From contig NZ_CP041666.1 in NCBI RefSeq assembly GCF_007301515.1, positions 3,286,001 through 3,350,000 on the forward strand: DNA of 64,000 nt. The letters run 5' to 3'. Positions 28,918 through 38,561 of the stretch are shown here, one piece after another (position 1 is the first letter of the stretch; every line of letters begins with the position of its first letter). Origin of the DNA: Radiobacillus deserti. GTDB taxonomy: Bacteria > Bacillota > Bacilli > Bacillales > Amphibacillaceae. The notes under the pieces are model-generated. The model ran no database searches. It was not told where the DNA came from and saw only the letters and a list, made by a program, of their open reading frames with translations. The position numbers were made by a program, and so were the translations under genes.

Positions 28918-29475
28918 TTAATGAAACTCAGATATTAGTGTTTTGGCTTGTTTTCTCGGTCTTTCTTTCGGCACCTTTGCAGGATAGCCAATTTGCAGCA
29001 TTGCTGCAATTTTCTCACCTGGCTTCACTCCATACGTATCACGTACTTCTATGTTTGTGGTTAGCTGATTCGTCTTCCAAATCATTCCGATTCCTTTTTC
29101 CCATGCGAGTAAGCTAAAATTTTGCACTACACAGCTCGTTGCTGCATAATCCTCTTCTCTTAGTTTCATGTTAGGGTTTTCGTTCATCACAACCATAAGA
29201 AATAGTGGAACGTCCATTATTTTTTGATAAGCTATCTCGCCATGTTTCTTTTTTTCCTCTAGTGTTGTACCTTTTTCATTTAGTTTTCGATTTATTTCTG
29301 CTAGATGCTTACGTGAATCTCCTTGAATAAAAATAAATCTCCACGGTTCTGTCATTTTATGATTTGGAACCCAAATAGCTGTCTCTAACAATTCCTTTAA
29401 TTCATCCAAAGGTACCGGTTTATCCTCGTATAATTGAATAGATCTTCTATTTTTAATCACTTCTGATAATGTCAT
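28918..29475 (-). CDS. Nitroreductase-family FMN oxidoreductase (YdjA-like)
   Basis: The start is ATG 29473-29475 (MTLSEVIKNRRSIQLYEDKP), behind GGGGAG; the frame extends to 29508 without a better site. The 185-residue protein has the nitroreductase FMN-binding NRRSI, the ETAIWVPNHKMTEPWRFI segment and a C-terminal IGYPAKVPKERPRK loop, resembling small YdjA proteins. It reduces nitro compounds, quinones or possibly ferric complexes using NAD(P)H. A Fur-type box over its predicted promoter suggests iron control. Confidence 0.82.
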   Translation of the reverse strand: MTLSEVIKNRRSIQLYEDKPVPLDELKELLETAIWVPNHKMTEPWRFIFIQGDSRKHLAEINRKLNEKGTTLEEKKKHGEIAYQKIMDVPLFLMVVMNENPNMKLREEDYAATSCVVQNFSLLAWEKGIGMIWKTNQLTTNIEVRDTYGVKPGEKIAAMLQIGYPAKVPKERPRKQAKTLISEFH

Positions 29476-29558
29476 TTCCAACACTCCCCTTGCCTGTTCA
29501 TTAGCCATTTCCTTCTTTATCTATATGTGAAGCGATTGCATTACATGCCATCTCCAAC

Positions 29559-29573
29559 TGATAACGATTATCA
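29559..29573. promoter_or_regulatory. Fur-type box upstream of the nitroreductase gene
   Basis: TGATAACGATTATCA fits the 7-1-7 Fur motif TGATAATNATTATCA with one mismatch. It lies next to a minus-strand -10 TATAAT at 29574-29579, over the predicted transcription start. PerR uses a similar box; the palindrome does not separate the two with certainty. Confidence 0.6.
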
Positions 29574-29605
29574 ATTATACTGCGAGAAATGTCAATAAAA
29601 AGTGA

Positions 29606-29634
29606 TTGCAAAACGATACCATTACATGTAAGAT
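29606..29634 (+). promoter_or_regulatory. Promoter of the galKETM operon
   Basis: TTGCAA (29606-29611), a 17-bp spacer and TAAGAT (29629-29634) form a plausible SigA promoter about 50 bp before the galK start. The flanking GATTGCA and ATTACATG words recur at 29532-29546, so a regulator may bind both. Confidence 0.5.
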
Positions 29635-29691
29635 GAGGGTACAACACTAAGTAAATTAATTTAATTAAGTTATTGAGAAGGAGGATTTTAG

Positions 29692-30876
29692 TTGAATGTA
29701 GCGGAGTTAACAAAAAGCTTTGAGCAAATCTTTCAAAGAAAGGAGCAACCACGAGTCTTTTTTGCACCTGGGAGAATTAATTTGATAGGAGAACATACGG
29801 ACTATAACGGCGGACACGTATTTCCTGCAGCCATTTCTTTCGGCACCTATGCACTTGTGTTGCCTAGAGACGATCAAATGTTTCGGTTTTACTCCATGAA
29901 CTTTATGGAAACCGGCATCCTATCTGTTCCATTAGATAACCTTTCCTACAAGGACACTGACAAATGGATGAATTATCCTAAGGGTGTGTTAAAATTATGG
30001 CAGGAAAAAGGACTTTCCACTCCTTATGGTGCGGATATTCTTTACTATGGAAACATTCCAAATGGTGCAGGATTGTCTTCTTCCGCTTCTATCGAACTAG
30101 CAACCGCTGTCTTATTGGAAGGGCTTTATGGGGTAACTCTGGATCGTTTGGACATGATTAAGCTCGGTCAACGTGTAGAGAATGAGTACATTGGAGTAAA
30201 CAGCGGGATTATGGATCAGTTCGCTATTGGGATGGGGAAAAAAGATCATGCTATTTTACTAGATTGCCAGAGCTTGTCCTACCAATATGCACCTATTGAG
30301 TTAGATGATCATACCATCGTCATCATGAATACGAACAAACGACGTGAGCTTGCCGGATCAAAGTATAACGAGCGAAGGGCTGAATGTGAGCGCGCCTTAG
30401 CGGATTTACAAAATGAGCTATCCATTACAAGTTTAGGTGACCTTACTGAATCACAGTTTGAAACACATAAATATCTGATTAAACAAGATTCCGATCGCAA
30501 ACGCGCAAAACACGCCGTTTATGAAAACCAACGAACCATCAGGGCATTAGCAAAACTCAAAGCTGGTAAACTTGGTGAATTTGGTACGTTAATGAACGAC
30601 TCACATGTATCTTTACAAAAGGACTATGAAGTAACTGGGCTCGAATTAGACACCATTGTTCAAGCAGCTTGGCAGCAAGAAGGCGTTCTAGGTGCTCGAA
30701 TGACTGGAGCTGGATTTGGAGGGTGTGCGATTGCCATCGTAGAAAAACAACTCGTTTCCAAATTCCAAAAGAACGTTACGGAAATCTATCGTACGAACAT
30801 TGGATATGAACCAACCTTTTATCAAGCAGCCATCTCTGATGGGGCAAAGGAACTAAAAATAGAAAGGAGCTTTTAA
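29692..30876 (+). CDS. galK: Galactokinase
   Basis: GalK phosphorylates galactose to galactose-1-phosphate, the first Leloir step. The 394-residue GHMP kinase has the signature [15 protein letters not shown] (about 28-42), the ATP loop [13 protein letters not shown] (about 122-134) and [11 protein letters not shown] near the C-terminus. The start codon is TTG behind AAGGAGG. galE follows after one base. Confidence 0.96.
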   Translation: MNVAELTKSFEQIFQRKEQPRVFFAPGRINLIGEHTDYNGGHVFPAAISFGTYALVLPRDDQMFRFYSMNFMETGILSVPLDNLSYKDTDKWMNYPKGVLKLWQEKGLSTPYGADILYYGNIPNGAGLSSSASIELATAVLLEGLYGVTLDRLDMIKLGQRVENEYIGVNSGIMDQFAIGMGKKDHAILLDCQSLSYQYAPIELDDHTIVIMNTNKRRELAGSKYNERRAECERALADLQNELSITSLGDLTESQFETHKYLIKQDSDRKRAKHAVYENQRTIRALAKLKAGKLGEFGTLMNDSHVSLQKDYEVTGLELDTIVQAAWQQEGVLGARMTGAGFGGCAIAIVEKQLVSKFQKNVTEIYRTNIGYEPTFYQAAISDGAKELKIERSF

Positions 30877-30877
30877 C

Positions 30878-31879
30878 ATGGCTATTTTAGTATTAGGTGG
30901 GGCTGGATATGTCGGTTCCCACGCAGTTTATCAGTTAATCGATCAAAACAAAGAGGTTATCGTCATTGACAATTTAGAAAACGGTCACCGAGAAGCTGTT
31001 CACCCGAAGGCAACCTTCTATAAGGGAGACATGCGTGATATTGCCTTTTTAAGGAATGTTTTTCAAAAAGAATCTATTGGAGCCGTCATTCACTTTGCTG
31101 CCAATTCTCTAGTTGGTGAATCTATGGAAAATCCTCTTAAGTACTTTGATAATAATGTGCACGGTACACAAGTTTTATTACAAGTGATGCAAGAAAACGG
31201 GATTGATAAAATCATCTTTTCGTCTACTGCTGCTACTTATGGCGAGCCAGAACAAATTCCTATTACAGAGGATATGCCAACAAACCCAACTAGCACGTAC
31301 GGCGAAAGCAAGCTCACAATGGAAAAGATGATGAAGTGGTGCCAGGAAGCTTATGGAATTCGCTATGTTTCTCTCAGATATTTTAACGTTGCAGGGGCAC
31401 GCGCTACTGGAGAGATTGGCGAGGATCACAATCCAGAAACGCATCTCATTCCTATCGTATTACAGGTGGCTCTTGGTCAACGAAAGGCTATTTCCATTTT
31501 TGGAGATGACTATCCAACGGAGGATGGAACGTGCATAAGAGACTATATTCATGTGGAGGATTTAGCCGAAGCACACTTATTAGCCTTAGATTATTTAAAT
31601 AATGGTGGAAATAGCGAAATTTTTAATCTAGGAAGTAACCAAGGGTTCTCTGTCCATCAAATAATTGACACCGCAAGAAACGTAACTGGTCACGCTATTC
31701 CTGCTGAGGTTGCACCTAGACGAAGTGGGGATCCGAGTACATTAATTGCTTCTTCTGCAAAAGCAAAAAAAATATTAGGATGGGAGCCTACACGGACGGA
31801 TATCCAAACTATTATTTCTGATGCGTGGAAGTGGCACCAAACACACCCGAATGGATTTGGAAAGGAAGTGCGTTCCTAA
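30878..31879 (+). CDS. galE: UDP-glucose 4-epimerase
   Basis: GalE interconverts UDP-galactose and UDP-glucose. The 333-residue short-chain dehydrogenase fold has the NAD loop [11 protein letters not shown] (about 6-16), catalytic [11 protein letters not shown] and YGESK (Tyr and Lys), and the family stretch LRYFNVAGA. It is preceded by AAAGGAG and lies between galK and galT. Confidence 0.96.
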   Translation: MAILVLGGAGYVGSHAVYQLIDQNKEVIVIDNLENGHREAVHPKATFYKGDMRDIAFLRNVFQKESIGAVIHFAANSLVGESMENPLKYFDNNVHGTQVLLQVMQENGIDKIIFSSTAATYGEPEQIPITEDMPTNPTSTYGESKLTMEKMMKWCQEAYGIRYVSLRYFNVAGARATGEIGEDHNPETHLIPIVLQVALGQRKAISIFGDDYPTEDGTCIRDYIHVEDLAEAHLLALDYLNNGGNSEIFNLGSNQGFSVHQIIDTARNVTGHAIPAEVAPRRSGDPSTLIASSAKAKKILGWEPTRTDIQTIISDAWKWHQTHPNGFGKEVRS

Positions 31880-31881
31880 TC

Positions 31882-33375
31882 ATGTCTATATTCCTTTCTA
31901 TCAATCGATTAGTTCAAAAAGGAATAGAAGTACAGCTCATCGAAGAACGTGATGCTCGTTATGTACGTAACCAAATACTAGCATTATGCCATCTTACTAA
32001 CTTTGTTGAGGAACAAACCATACATCCTATAACAGAAAGCCTTCCTGATCTTTTAGAAAAAATCGTTCAATATGCAATAGATGAAGCTATTATTGAAGAC
32101 GTATTTGATGATAAAGAAATCTTTGCTGCGAATATCATGAATTGTTTCCTTTCCAAGCCATCGGACATTCACCAAAAATTTTGGAAGAAGTATAAGGAAG
32201 CACCTGAACGAAGTACGGATTATTTTTATCAATTAAGTCAGCATAGTAACTATATTCAAACAAAACGAATAGCCAAAAACATTCATTTCACTACAACTAC
32301 AAAGTACGGGGAAATGGATATTACAATTAACCTTTCCAAGCCGGAAAAAGACCCGGAACAAATTAAGCGTGAGAAAGCCATGAAATCTAACACGAGCACG
32401 TATCCAGATTGTGTTCTTTGTCCTGCAAATGAAGGGTATGAAGGAAGAACCGGATATCCTGCACGATCCAATCATCGAATCATAGAGCTAGAATTAGCCA
32501 ATGAACGATGGTTCCTACAATATTCTCCATACGTCTATTATAACGAGCATTGTATCGTATTAGCTGAGGAACATAGAGACATGAAAGTGGACCGTGACAC
32601 CTTTGAAAGGCTGCTTTCCTTCGTCGATCTCTTCCCTCACTATTTTTTAGGGTCCAATGCAGATTTGCCGATAGTCGGAGGTTCGATTTTATCTCATGAC
32701 CATTATCAAGGTGGACAATATACGTTTGCAATGACAAAAGCCAAAGAAGACTTTTCATTTTCTTTGAATGCTTTCCCAGACATCAACGCTGCAATCTTAC
32801 ATTGGCCTTTGTCCGTAATCCGATTACAATCCGAAAAAAGAAATGAACTCATTAATGTGGCAGACATGATTTTGAAGAAATGGAAGGATTACAGTGATCA
32901 GACGGCGAATATCCTTGCTTATACCGATTCTATGCCGCATAACACGATTACCCCTATTGCAAGAAAGAAAGGATATACGTGGGAGTTAGATTTAGTCCTA
33001 CGCAATAACCGAACTACCGAGGAACATCCTCTTGGAATATTTCACCCTCACGAAGATGTTCACCATATAAAACGGGAAAACATCGGACTAATCGAAGTAA
33101 TGGGGTTAGCTGTATTACCAGCACGTTTACAAGATGAATTAATGGAAATGAAGAAATTTTTACTCCATCAACCTCACCGTATCGAAACGTATCACCAGAA
33201 GTGGGCGGAGCAAATCAAGGAAAATTATTCGATTACCGAACAAAACGTTGAGGAGATCATTGAGCACGAATTAGGACAAAAGTTTACGAGAGTGTTGGAA
33301 GATGCCGGCGTCTTTAAACAAAATGAAAGTGGTAAGCAAGCGTTTCAACGATTTATCGATCACTTAAATAACTAG
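31882..33375 (+). CDS. galT: Galactose-1-phosphate uridylyltransferase, class II
   Basis: GalT exchanges UMP between UDP-glucose and galactose-1-phosphate. At 497 residues it is the long class II type found in Firmicutes, not the 350-residue enteric type. Class II stretches visible are NRLVQKGIEVQLIEERDARYV-like N-terminal text (about 7-27), CVLCPANEGYEGR with two cysteines (about 192-204) and SHDHYQGGQYTFA (about 271-283). The start is ATG 31882, two bases after the galE stop. Confidence 0.94.
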   Translation: MSIFLSINRLVQKGIEVQLIEERDARYVRNQILALCHLTNFVEEQTIHPITESLPDLLEKIVQYAIDEAIIEDVFDDKEIFAANIMNCFLSKPSDIHQKFWKKYKEAPERSTDYFYQLSQHSNYIQTKRIAKNIHFTTTTKYGEMDITINLSKPEKDPEQIKREKAMKSNTSTYPDCVLCPANEGYEGRTGYPARSNHRIIELELANERWFLQYSPYVYYNEHCIVLAEEHRDMKVDRDTFERLLSFVDLFPHYFLGSNADLPIVGGSILSHDHYQGGQYTFAMTKAKEDFSFSLNAFPDINAAILHWPLSVIRLQSEKRNELINVADMILKKWKDYSDQTANILAYTDSMPHNTITPIARKKGYTWELDLVLRNNRTTEEHPLGIFHPHEDVHHIKRENIGLIEVMGLAVLPARLQDELMEMKKFLLHQPHRIETYHQKWAEQIKENYSITEQNVEEIIEHELGQKFTRVLEDAGVFKQNESGKQAFQRFIDHLNN

Positions 33376-33392
33376 TCAAGGAGGAAGACCCC

Positions 33393-34442
33393 ATGGAAAT
33401 CATGCAAAGAGAACTTTCCATCCCTTATGAAGAGCCAATTACGGAATACACATTAAAAAATGATCGAGGTATGGAAGTAAGTTGTTTAAACTTAGGAGGA
33501 ATAATCACAAAGATACTCGTTCCAGATCGTTATGGAACATTCGAAAATGTAGTGTTGGGCTTTAAAGACAAATCTGCCTATCTAGAAAATCCTCCGTTCT
33601 TAGGTGCATTAGTCGGGCGCGTTGCAGGGCGAATTCAATCTGCACAGTTCGAATTAGATGGAAAAAACTATACGTTGGAAGCAAATGATGGGCCGAACCA
33701 TCTACACGGTGGAGCTAGTGGATTTCATCGTGTAGTATGGCAAGTAGAGCCTAAACAAACAGAAAACGACGTGCAGCTCGTGTTTACTTACTTTAGTCCC
33801 GATGGAGAAGGTGGATATCCTGGAAACCTTCACGTTAACGTAACGTATTCCTTAAATAATGCAAATGAGTTTACCATTCTGTATGAAGCGACATCTGATA
33901 AGAAAACCGCTCTTACATTAACGAATCATTCCTATTTTAATTTAAGCGGAAATCTAAAAACAGATATTCTAGCACATGATTTACAGATAAATAGCGATGT
34001 ATTTGTGGAACTAGATGAGGCACTCATTCCTACTGGGAATCTATTAGATGTCACGAATACATCCTACGACTTCCGCAGCAACCGAACGATTAAAGAAGGT
34101 ATGGAAGCTTCTCATCCGCAAAACAAAATTGCCGGTAATGGATATGATCACTATTTTATTCTGAACAACCAAGCAGATGTAGCGGCTATCGTAAGAGAGC
34201 CTATAAGTGGAAGAACATTAACAGTTCAAACCGAACAACCCGGGTTCGTTATGTACACGTCGAACATGCTTCCTGAGGATTTAGAGTTGGTGGAAGGGGC
34301 TTCCCGTAAATATCTCGGTCTTTGCCTAGAAACCCAAGCTTCTCCTGCTTCCTTGCACCATTCTGATGGATTTCCAAGTGTTATCCTAGATAAAGATGAG
34401 CAATATTCAAAAAAAACCACCTTTATATTCGGTGTAGAATAA
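33393..34442 (+). CDS. galM: Aldose 1-epimerase (mutarotase)
   Basis: GalM converts beta-galactose to the alpha form used by GalK. The 349-residue protein shows FLGALVGRVAGRI, NHLHGGASGFHR with a catalytic His, the second His in TNHSYFNLSG (about 170-179) and the catalytic Glu in LCLETQASPAS (about 315). CAAGGAGG precedes the ATG. It ends the gal operon before a symmetric terminator. Confidence 0.94.
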   Translation: MEIMQRELSIPYEEPITEYTLKNDRGMEVSCLNLGGIITKILVPDRYGTFENVVLGFKDKSAYLENPPFLGALVGRVAGRIQSAQFELDGKNYTLEANDGPNHLHGGASGFHRVVWQVEPKQTENDVQLVFTYFSPDGEGGYPGNLHVNVTYSLNNANEFTILYEATSDKKTALTLTNHSYFNLSGNLKTDILAHDLQINSDVFVELDEALIPTGNLLDVTNTSYDFRSNRTIKEGMEASHPQNKIAGNGYDHYFILNNQADVAAIVREPISGRTLTVQTEQPGFVMYTSNMLPEDLELVEGASRKYLGLCLETQASPASLHHSDGFPSVILDKDEQYSKKTTFIFGVE

Positions 34443-34445
34443 TGC

Positions 34446-34476
34446 AAAAAGCTACCTTCCATGGAAGGTAGCTTTA
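34446..34476. terminator. Terminator between galM and the ROK regulator
   Basis: AAAGCTACCTTCC and GGAAGGTAGCTTT pair around a central AT, with A and T runs outside, so it can stop both convergent transcripts. Confidence 0.85.
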
Positions 34477-34488
34477 AGTATTCACCAA

Positions 34489-35700
34489 CTAATTCATCAT
34501 TTCGGGTTGAAATAACTCTACTAAAAGAAGTGCAATGGCACCCAATGAAGATGCAGCTTTTCCAAGCCTCGAAAATTCAACCTCTGTTTGTTTTGCTTCT
34601 TTTGTAAGGCCCCGATTTTGTATGGTCTTTTGAATTGAATCCTTTAAAAAAGGCTTCGCATTCGCAACCCCTCCACCTAAGACAATTCTACTTGGATTAA
34701 CCGTATGGATAAGATTCGTGCAAGCAACTCCAATATACATCCCGACTTCCGTCCATGTTCGAATTGCGAAGGCATCCCCATTAACAGCAGCTTCGTAAAT
34801 GATTTCCCCGGTAATATCTTCTATCTTTCCTTCTACAAGGTCTAAAATAAGACTTTCTTCTCCATTTTGCAGTGCTGCCTGAACCTTTTGTTCAATGGAT
34901 GGTCCGGAGGCTAGTGTTTGAAAGCATCCATTACTTCCACACTCACACGGTCGACCGTATAAATCTAGCGTCATATGCCCGATTTCTCCTGCAATATCAT
35001 GCTCTCCATGAAGCAATGTACCATCCAAAACAATTCCACCACCGATACCTCGGCCAATATTAACGGCAAGCATGCTTTTGGTATCGTCCCATCCGCCAAA
35101 CCAAGATTCACCTAACGCCATTGCTCGTGCATCATTTTCAACCTTAACGGTCAAATCAAAGTGATCCTCTAATACTTCTTTGATTGGAATATCCGTGAGG
35201 TGAAGATTAGGGGCATATTTACCAATCCCATTCTGAACATCCACCACACCGTGCATCGCTACACCGATTCCGATAATCTTTTCTTTTGGTTTATTTACGG
35301 TAGCTAGCATTTGCTCTACGCCCTTTATAAGGACAGAGAGAAATGCTTCGTTCGAAAGCTCCTCTTCCAACTCAAGAGAGAAGTCGCACTTCCTCTCACC
35401 AGCTAGATTGGTCACTAAGCAATCCACCGTTTTCGGCCCGGCATCCATACCGATTACAAAAAACTCTTCCCTATTGATGACAAGCATAGTTGGCTTCCGT
35501 CCACCTTGTGATTCACCTTGCTGGCTCTCCATGACAATCCCCTGCTCAATAAGCTCCTTTACAATACTTCCTACTGTAGGGGGGGTTAAGCTCGTTTCTT
35601 TGGCAATATCCGCACGTGAGATTGGACCGCTCGTTCTAATTTTATTCAAAATAATCGTTTTATTGATAGATTTCATCCATTGAAAGCTACCTCGCTGCAT
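34489..35700 (-). CDS. ROK-family transcriptional repressor (NagC/XylR type)
   Basis: The 403-residue protein joins an N-terminal winged helix-turn-helix (about 12-75, with SRADIAKETSLTPPTVGSIV) to a ROK sugar-kinase-like domain. The ROK signature runs from VNIGRGIGGGIVLDG to HDIAGEIGHM, and the zinc motif CECGSNGCFQTLASG (about 254-268) is complete. Such proteins repress sugar operons and are released by the sugar. Its position next to galKETM makes galactose control likely, but this is inference. GGCGGTG precedes the ATG. Confidence 0.85.
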   Translation of the reverse strand: MQRGSFQWMKSINKTIILNKIRTSGPISRADIAKETSLTPPTVGSIVKELIEQGIVMESQQGESQGGRKPTMLVINREEFFVIGMDAGPKTVDCLVTNLAGERKCDFSLELEEELSNEAFLSVLIKGVEQMLATVNKPKEKIIGIGVAMHGVVDVQNGIGKYAPNLHLTDIPIKEVLEDHFDLTVKVENDARAMALGESWFGGWDDTKSMLAVNIGRGIGGGIVLDGTLLHGEHDIAGEIGHMTLDLYGRPCECGSNGCFQTLASGPSIEQKVQAALQNGEESLILDLVEGKIEDITGEIIYEAAVNGDAFAIRTWTEVGMYIGVACTNLIHTVNPSRIVLGGGVANAKPFLKDSIQKTIQNRGLTKEAKQTEVEFSRLGKAASSLGAIALLLVELFQPEMMN

Positions 35701-35764
35701 GGAACTTCACCGCCTAAAATCAATAAGCATTTATATATCTATAATAGCATAGCTGCTAGATTCC

Positions 35765-36217
35765 CTACAGAACAAGTCTTAACCTTATTTTGTCTCGACA
35801 CTGTATCCCATTCTCATAGATTGGTTCTGCGTAATGTTGAATGAAATAATCCTTCTCAATGGAATCCAAACGGAATCCACACTTTTGATAAAGCGCGAGT
35901 GGTCCAATACTAGAATTCCCTGTGCAAATGTCTATCTTTGAGTAGCCTAGCCTCCTAGCTTCATCTACCGCATGAAGCACTAGCTGTTTCCCTATCCCTT
36001 TCCCTTGGTTTGATTCCTTTACCGCAATATTTACAATCTCTACCTTGTCCCATTCCGTTTGATACAAAATGTATATCCCGATTATTTCATCCTCTTCTTC
36101 AGCTACATAACACGTTCCTTCCTCCACATAACACTTGATCTGTTCCTCGGAAGGGTCCGCTAGTAAGAGTAGCTCTAGAGGTACTTTTTTGTTATCTTCT
36201 ACTTCATACATTTTCAT
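35765..36217 (-). CDS. GNAT-family acetyltransferase (YvbK-like)
   Basis: The 150-residue protein has the GNAT acetyl-CoA loop NQGKGIGKQLV (about 79-89) and the GNAT C-terminal strand ALYQKCGFRLDSI (about 117-129). VPLELLLLADPSEEQI near the N-terminus is reminiscent of B. subtilis YvbK. The acetyl acceptor is unknown. AAGGGG lies nine bases before the ATG; a second ATG follows two codons later. Confidence 0.8.
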   Translation of the reverse strand: MKMYEVEDNKKVPLELLLLADPSEEQIKCYVEEGTCYVAEEEDEIIGIYILYQTEWDKVEIVNIAVKESNQGKGIGKQLVLHAVDEARRLGYSKIDICTGNSSIGPLALYQKCGFRLDSIEKDYFIQHYAEPIYENGIQCRDKIRLRLVL

Positions 36218-36234
36218 CCTTATTTACCCCTTAT

Positions 36235-36262
36235 GAAAAAAGCTTCCCCCATGGGAAGCTCC
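36235..36262 (-). terminator. Terminator of the aldo/keto reductase gene
   Basis: On the minus strand AGCTTCCC and GGGAAGCT pair around ATGG and are followed by six T. Confidence 0.85.
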
Positions 36263-36265
36263 TTC

Positions 36266-37249
36266 TTAATAAACCCCTCTTATATGCGGGTGAATACTTT
36301 CCTTATAAAAATCGCTTAAACGAGTTAATTCCTCTTGAGAGTATCCTTTTTCGTTTAATGTTTCTAAGTTATCCTCTATTTGCGCAACGGTTTTAAATCC
36401 TGGAATCACACAAGAAATCGCGTCATGTTCTAGAATCCACTTCAATGCAGCACGAGTCATGTTGCCTCTGCCTTCTGCAATCCATTCTAACTGCTGTGCG
36501 AGCTCTACCCCTTTGTTAAATTCTACTCCAGCAAACGTTTCTCCGACATTAAAAGCATCTCCGTCTTTGTTGAAATTACGGTGATCATCGGATTCGAATT
36601 GATGATTTTTAGAGAACTTACCAGTCAGCAATCCACTTGCTAATGGGACACGAGCTAGAATTCCTACTCCTTTTTCCTTGGCTCGTGGGAACAACGTTTC
36701 TACTGGCTTTTGACGGAAAATATTAAAAATTACTTGGAGCGTACTTACACCTGGCTGTTCTAAACAGAATAAACCTTCCTCAACCGTTTCTACGCTAACA
36801 CCGTAATGTCGTATCTTACCCGCTTGTTTCAATTCATCAAGCACTTGAAAGACACTTCCATCCTGCAAGATTTCCATTGGAGGACAGTGAATTTGGTATA
36901 AATCCAATGTATCTCTTTCTAGTCGTTTCAGTGTTCCATCTAAAAAAGCTTCTACCGATTGTTTACTATACGTATTCGGATCATAAATATCTCCAGCCCG
37001 ACAAAACTTGGAAGCTATGTATATTTCGTTTTCCTTGCCTTTTGTTGCCTTCGCAAGTAATTCTTCAGCATGACCAGATCCGTAAACATCTGCTGTATCA
37101 AAAAAGTTTACTCCAGCATCCATGGCACGCTGTAACCCTTTTAAAGCCTCTTCATCACTGGAAGAACCCCAAGAGCCACCAATAGCCCATGTCCCAAAGC
37201 TCACTTCGCTCACGTTTAACCCTGTACTACCTAATTGACGATAATTCAT
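36266..37249 (-). CDS. Aldo/keto reductase (YhdN/IolS-like)
   Basis: This NADPH-dependent oxidoreductase of 327 residues has the AKR catalytic tetrad: Asp and Tyr in NFFDTADVYGSG (about 48-59), Lys in YIASKFC and His in LYQIHCPP. The cofactor end is IPGFKTVAQIEDN near residue 290. It resembles the AKR11 group (YhdN, IolS). The physiological substrate is unknown. It is one of two aldo/keto reductases in the window; the other, YvgN, is a different subgroup. Confidence 0.87.
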   Translation of the reverse strand: MNYRQLGSTGLNVSEVSFGTWAIGGSWGSSSDEEALKGLQRAMDAGVNFFDTADVYGSGHAEELLAKATKGKENEIYIASKFCRAGDIYDPNTYSKQSVEAFLDGTLKRLERDTLDLYQIHCPPMEILQDGSVFQVLDELKQAGKIRHYGVSVETVEEGLFCLEQPGVSTLQVIFNIFRQKPVETLFPRAKEKGVGILARVPLASGLLTGKFSKNHQFESDDHRNFNKDGDAFNVGETFAGVEFNKGVELAQQLEWIAEGRGNMTRAALKWILEHDAISCVIPGFKTVAQIEDNLETLNEKGYSQEELTRLSDFYKESIHPHIRGVY

Positions 37250-37325
37250 GTTCCATTCACCAGCCTTGTCTATAATAATTTAAGTATGCCATGAACATGT
37301 ATGCGTTAACAACTTATCTGCATAT

Positions 37326-37358
37326 AAAAAAATCCCTCATGAAAAATGAGAGATTTTC
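37326..37358 (-). terminator. Terminator of the short-chain dehydrogenase gene
   Basis: On the minus strand an AAATC-CTCAT/ATGAG-GATTT stem with one mismatch encloses TTTTC and is followed by seven T. Confidence 0.75.
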
Positions 37359-37375
37359 ATTCCATGCTCAATCCG

Positions 37376-38161
37376 TTAAAGAAGTGACTCTGCTCCATCA
37401 ATATAAACTTCCGTTCCAGTAATATGACTAGATGCATCTGAAGCGAGGAATGAAACTAATTGAGCTACTTGCTCTGGGCTCCCAGCTTGGTGCTCCAGCG
37501 GTTGACTTCCTTCTGGATACTCTACAGGAATCTTAATTTTTTGGAGTTCTTCTTTTTCTGGAAATGTATTTTTACTAATGTTTGTCTGGATAGCCCCTGG
37601 ACAAATCATATTTACCCTTATGTGATACCGAGCTAACTCAAGTGCTGCCATTTTTCCAAAAGCCATTTGTCCAGCCTTCGAGGAGCTATAGGCAGACATA
37701 CCAAAGCCGGAAAAGCTGCGATTCCCGTTTATTGAGCTTGTCATAATAATACTGCCACCTTGTTCCTTTAGATACGGAATGGCATATTTCACGGTCATAA
37801 ACGTACTTTTTAAATTCGTCGTTAACGTCTGATCCCAATCCTCTGGCTCTAGATCCTCGATGGGGGCTACCTTTCCGTTTATACCTGCATTCGCAAAGAC
37901 TATATCTAAGCGTCCCCATTTTTCCGCCACTTGACGAATGCTTTCCTCTACACGTTTTGGATCCGAAACATCTGTATCGGTAATCATGGCTTGGCCACCT
38001 ATATGTTCAATCTCTTTTTGGACTTTTTCCGCATTTTTCTCTTTCAGGTCCACTAACCCTATATGGGCACCTTGTTTTGCTAATTCGATAGCCGCCGCCT
38101 TTCCAATACCAGAGCCGGCACCAGTTACAACCGCCACTTTATTATGTAGACTTCCTGTCAT
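37376..38161 (-). CDS. Short-chain dehydrogenase/reductase
   Basis: The 261-residue classical SDR has the cofactor loop VTGAGSGIGKAAA (about 13-25), NAG in FANAGINGK, catalytic Ser in MTSSINGN and the YSSSK motif. The C-terminal ITGTEVYIDGAESLL matches SDRs that act on small alcohols or sugars. Cofactor acidic residue LVDLKEKN suggests NAD(H). The substrate cannot be assigned. GGAGGG precedes the ATG. Confidence 0.87.
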   Translation of the reverse strand: MTGSLHNKVAVVTGAGSGIGKAAAIELAKQGAHIGLVDLKEKNAEKVQKEIEHIGGQAMITDTDVSDPKRVEESIRQVAEKWGRLDIVFANAGINGKVAPIEDLEPEDWDQTLTTNLKSTFMTVKYAIPYLKEQGGSIIMTSSINGNRSFSGFGMSAYSSSKAGQMAFGKMAALELARYHIRVNMICPGAIQTNISKNTFPEKEELQKIKIPVEYPEGSQPLEHQAGSPEQVAQLVSFLASDASSHITGTEVYIDGAESLL

Positions 38162-38521
38162 AATAAGTTCCCTCCTAACCTATTTGTATAATTAGTATGG
38201 GAAAATGGCTTATGATTATTCAAATAACCGATGGGAAAACACTGTTTCTTAATCGGATAAATGGTCATTTATGATATGTCCTTGGAAAATACCTGAAACG
38301 AGGTCTGGAAAATGGAAGTATTAGTCCAGCTTGGTATAATCCCTCTTACTTTTGTTTGGGATACGATTTATCGTTAACAGGTGGAGAACGTAATATAGCT
38401 GTATTTTTTAAATGGTTCTTCACTCTGCAATAGTCTACGTCCTTGTACAAAATTTTAAAGACCATACGTTTATCCGGATTAAGATTGCTTGTATAACTCA
38501 TTTTTTCCAAGCTAATCAAAA
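38162..38521. other. 360-bp stretch without a recognised gene
   Basis: Between the dehydrogenase start and the dioxygenase terminator no known gene is visible. It holds the dehydrogenase promoter region near 38170-38230 and one 51-codon frame on the minus strand, listed separately. The plus strand carries only short frames such as a 21-codon ATG frame from 38312. Confidence 0.4.
38346..38501 (-). CDS. Possible 51-residue protein
   Basis: An ATG at 38499-38501 opens a 51-codon frame to TAA 38346-38348. The product begins MSYTSNLNPDKRMVFKILYK and continues with mixed charged and hydrophobic residues including one Cys. The composition is protein-like, but the ribosome site is weak (only GG-A upstream) and I know no family. 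It could also be an eroded gene. Confidence 0.25.
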   Translation of the reverse strand: MSYTSNLNPDKRMVFKILYKDVDYCRVKNHLKNTAILRSPPVNDKSYPKQK

Positions 38522-38556
38522 CGGAATGCTATCTTCACGAAGGCATTCCGCTTTAT
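38522..38556 (-). terminator. Terminator of the ring-cleaving dioxygenase gene
   Basis: On the minus strand GCGGAATGC and GCATTCCGT form an 8-9 bp stem with a 13-base loop, then TTTGATT. It follows the stop by six bases. Confidence 0.7.
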
Positions 38557-38561
38557 TCATA

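Noticed and set aside
29528..29621. CcpA (cre) sites before galK: TGAAGCGATTGCA and TGCAAAACGATACCA
   Set aside because: Both have the right half-words but the arms are one base too short or too long relative to the cre consensus.
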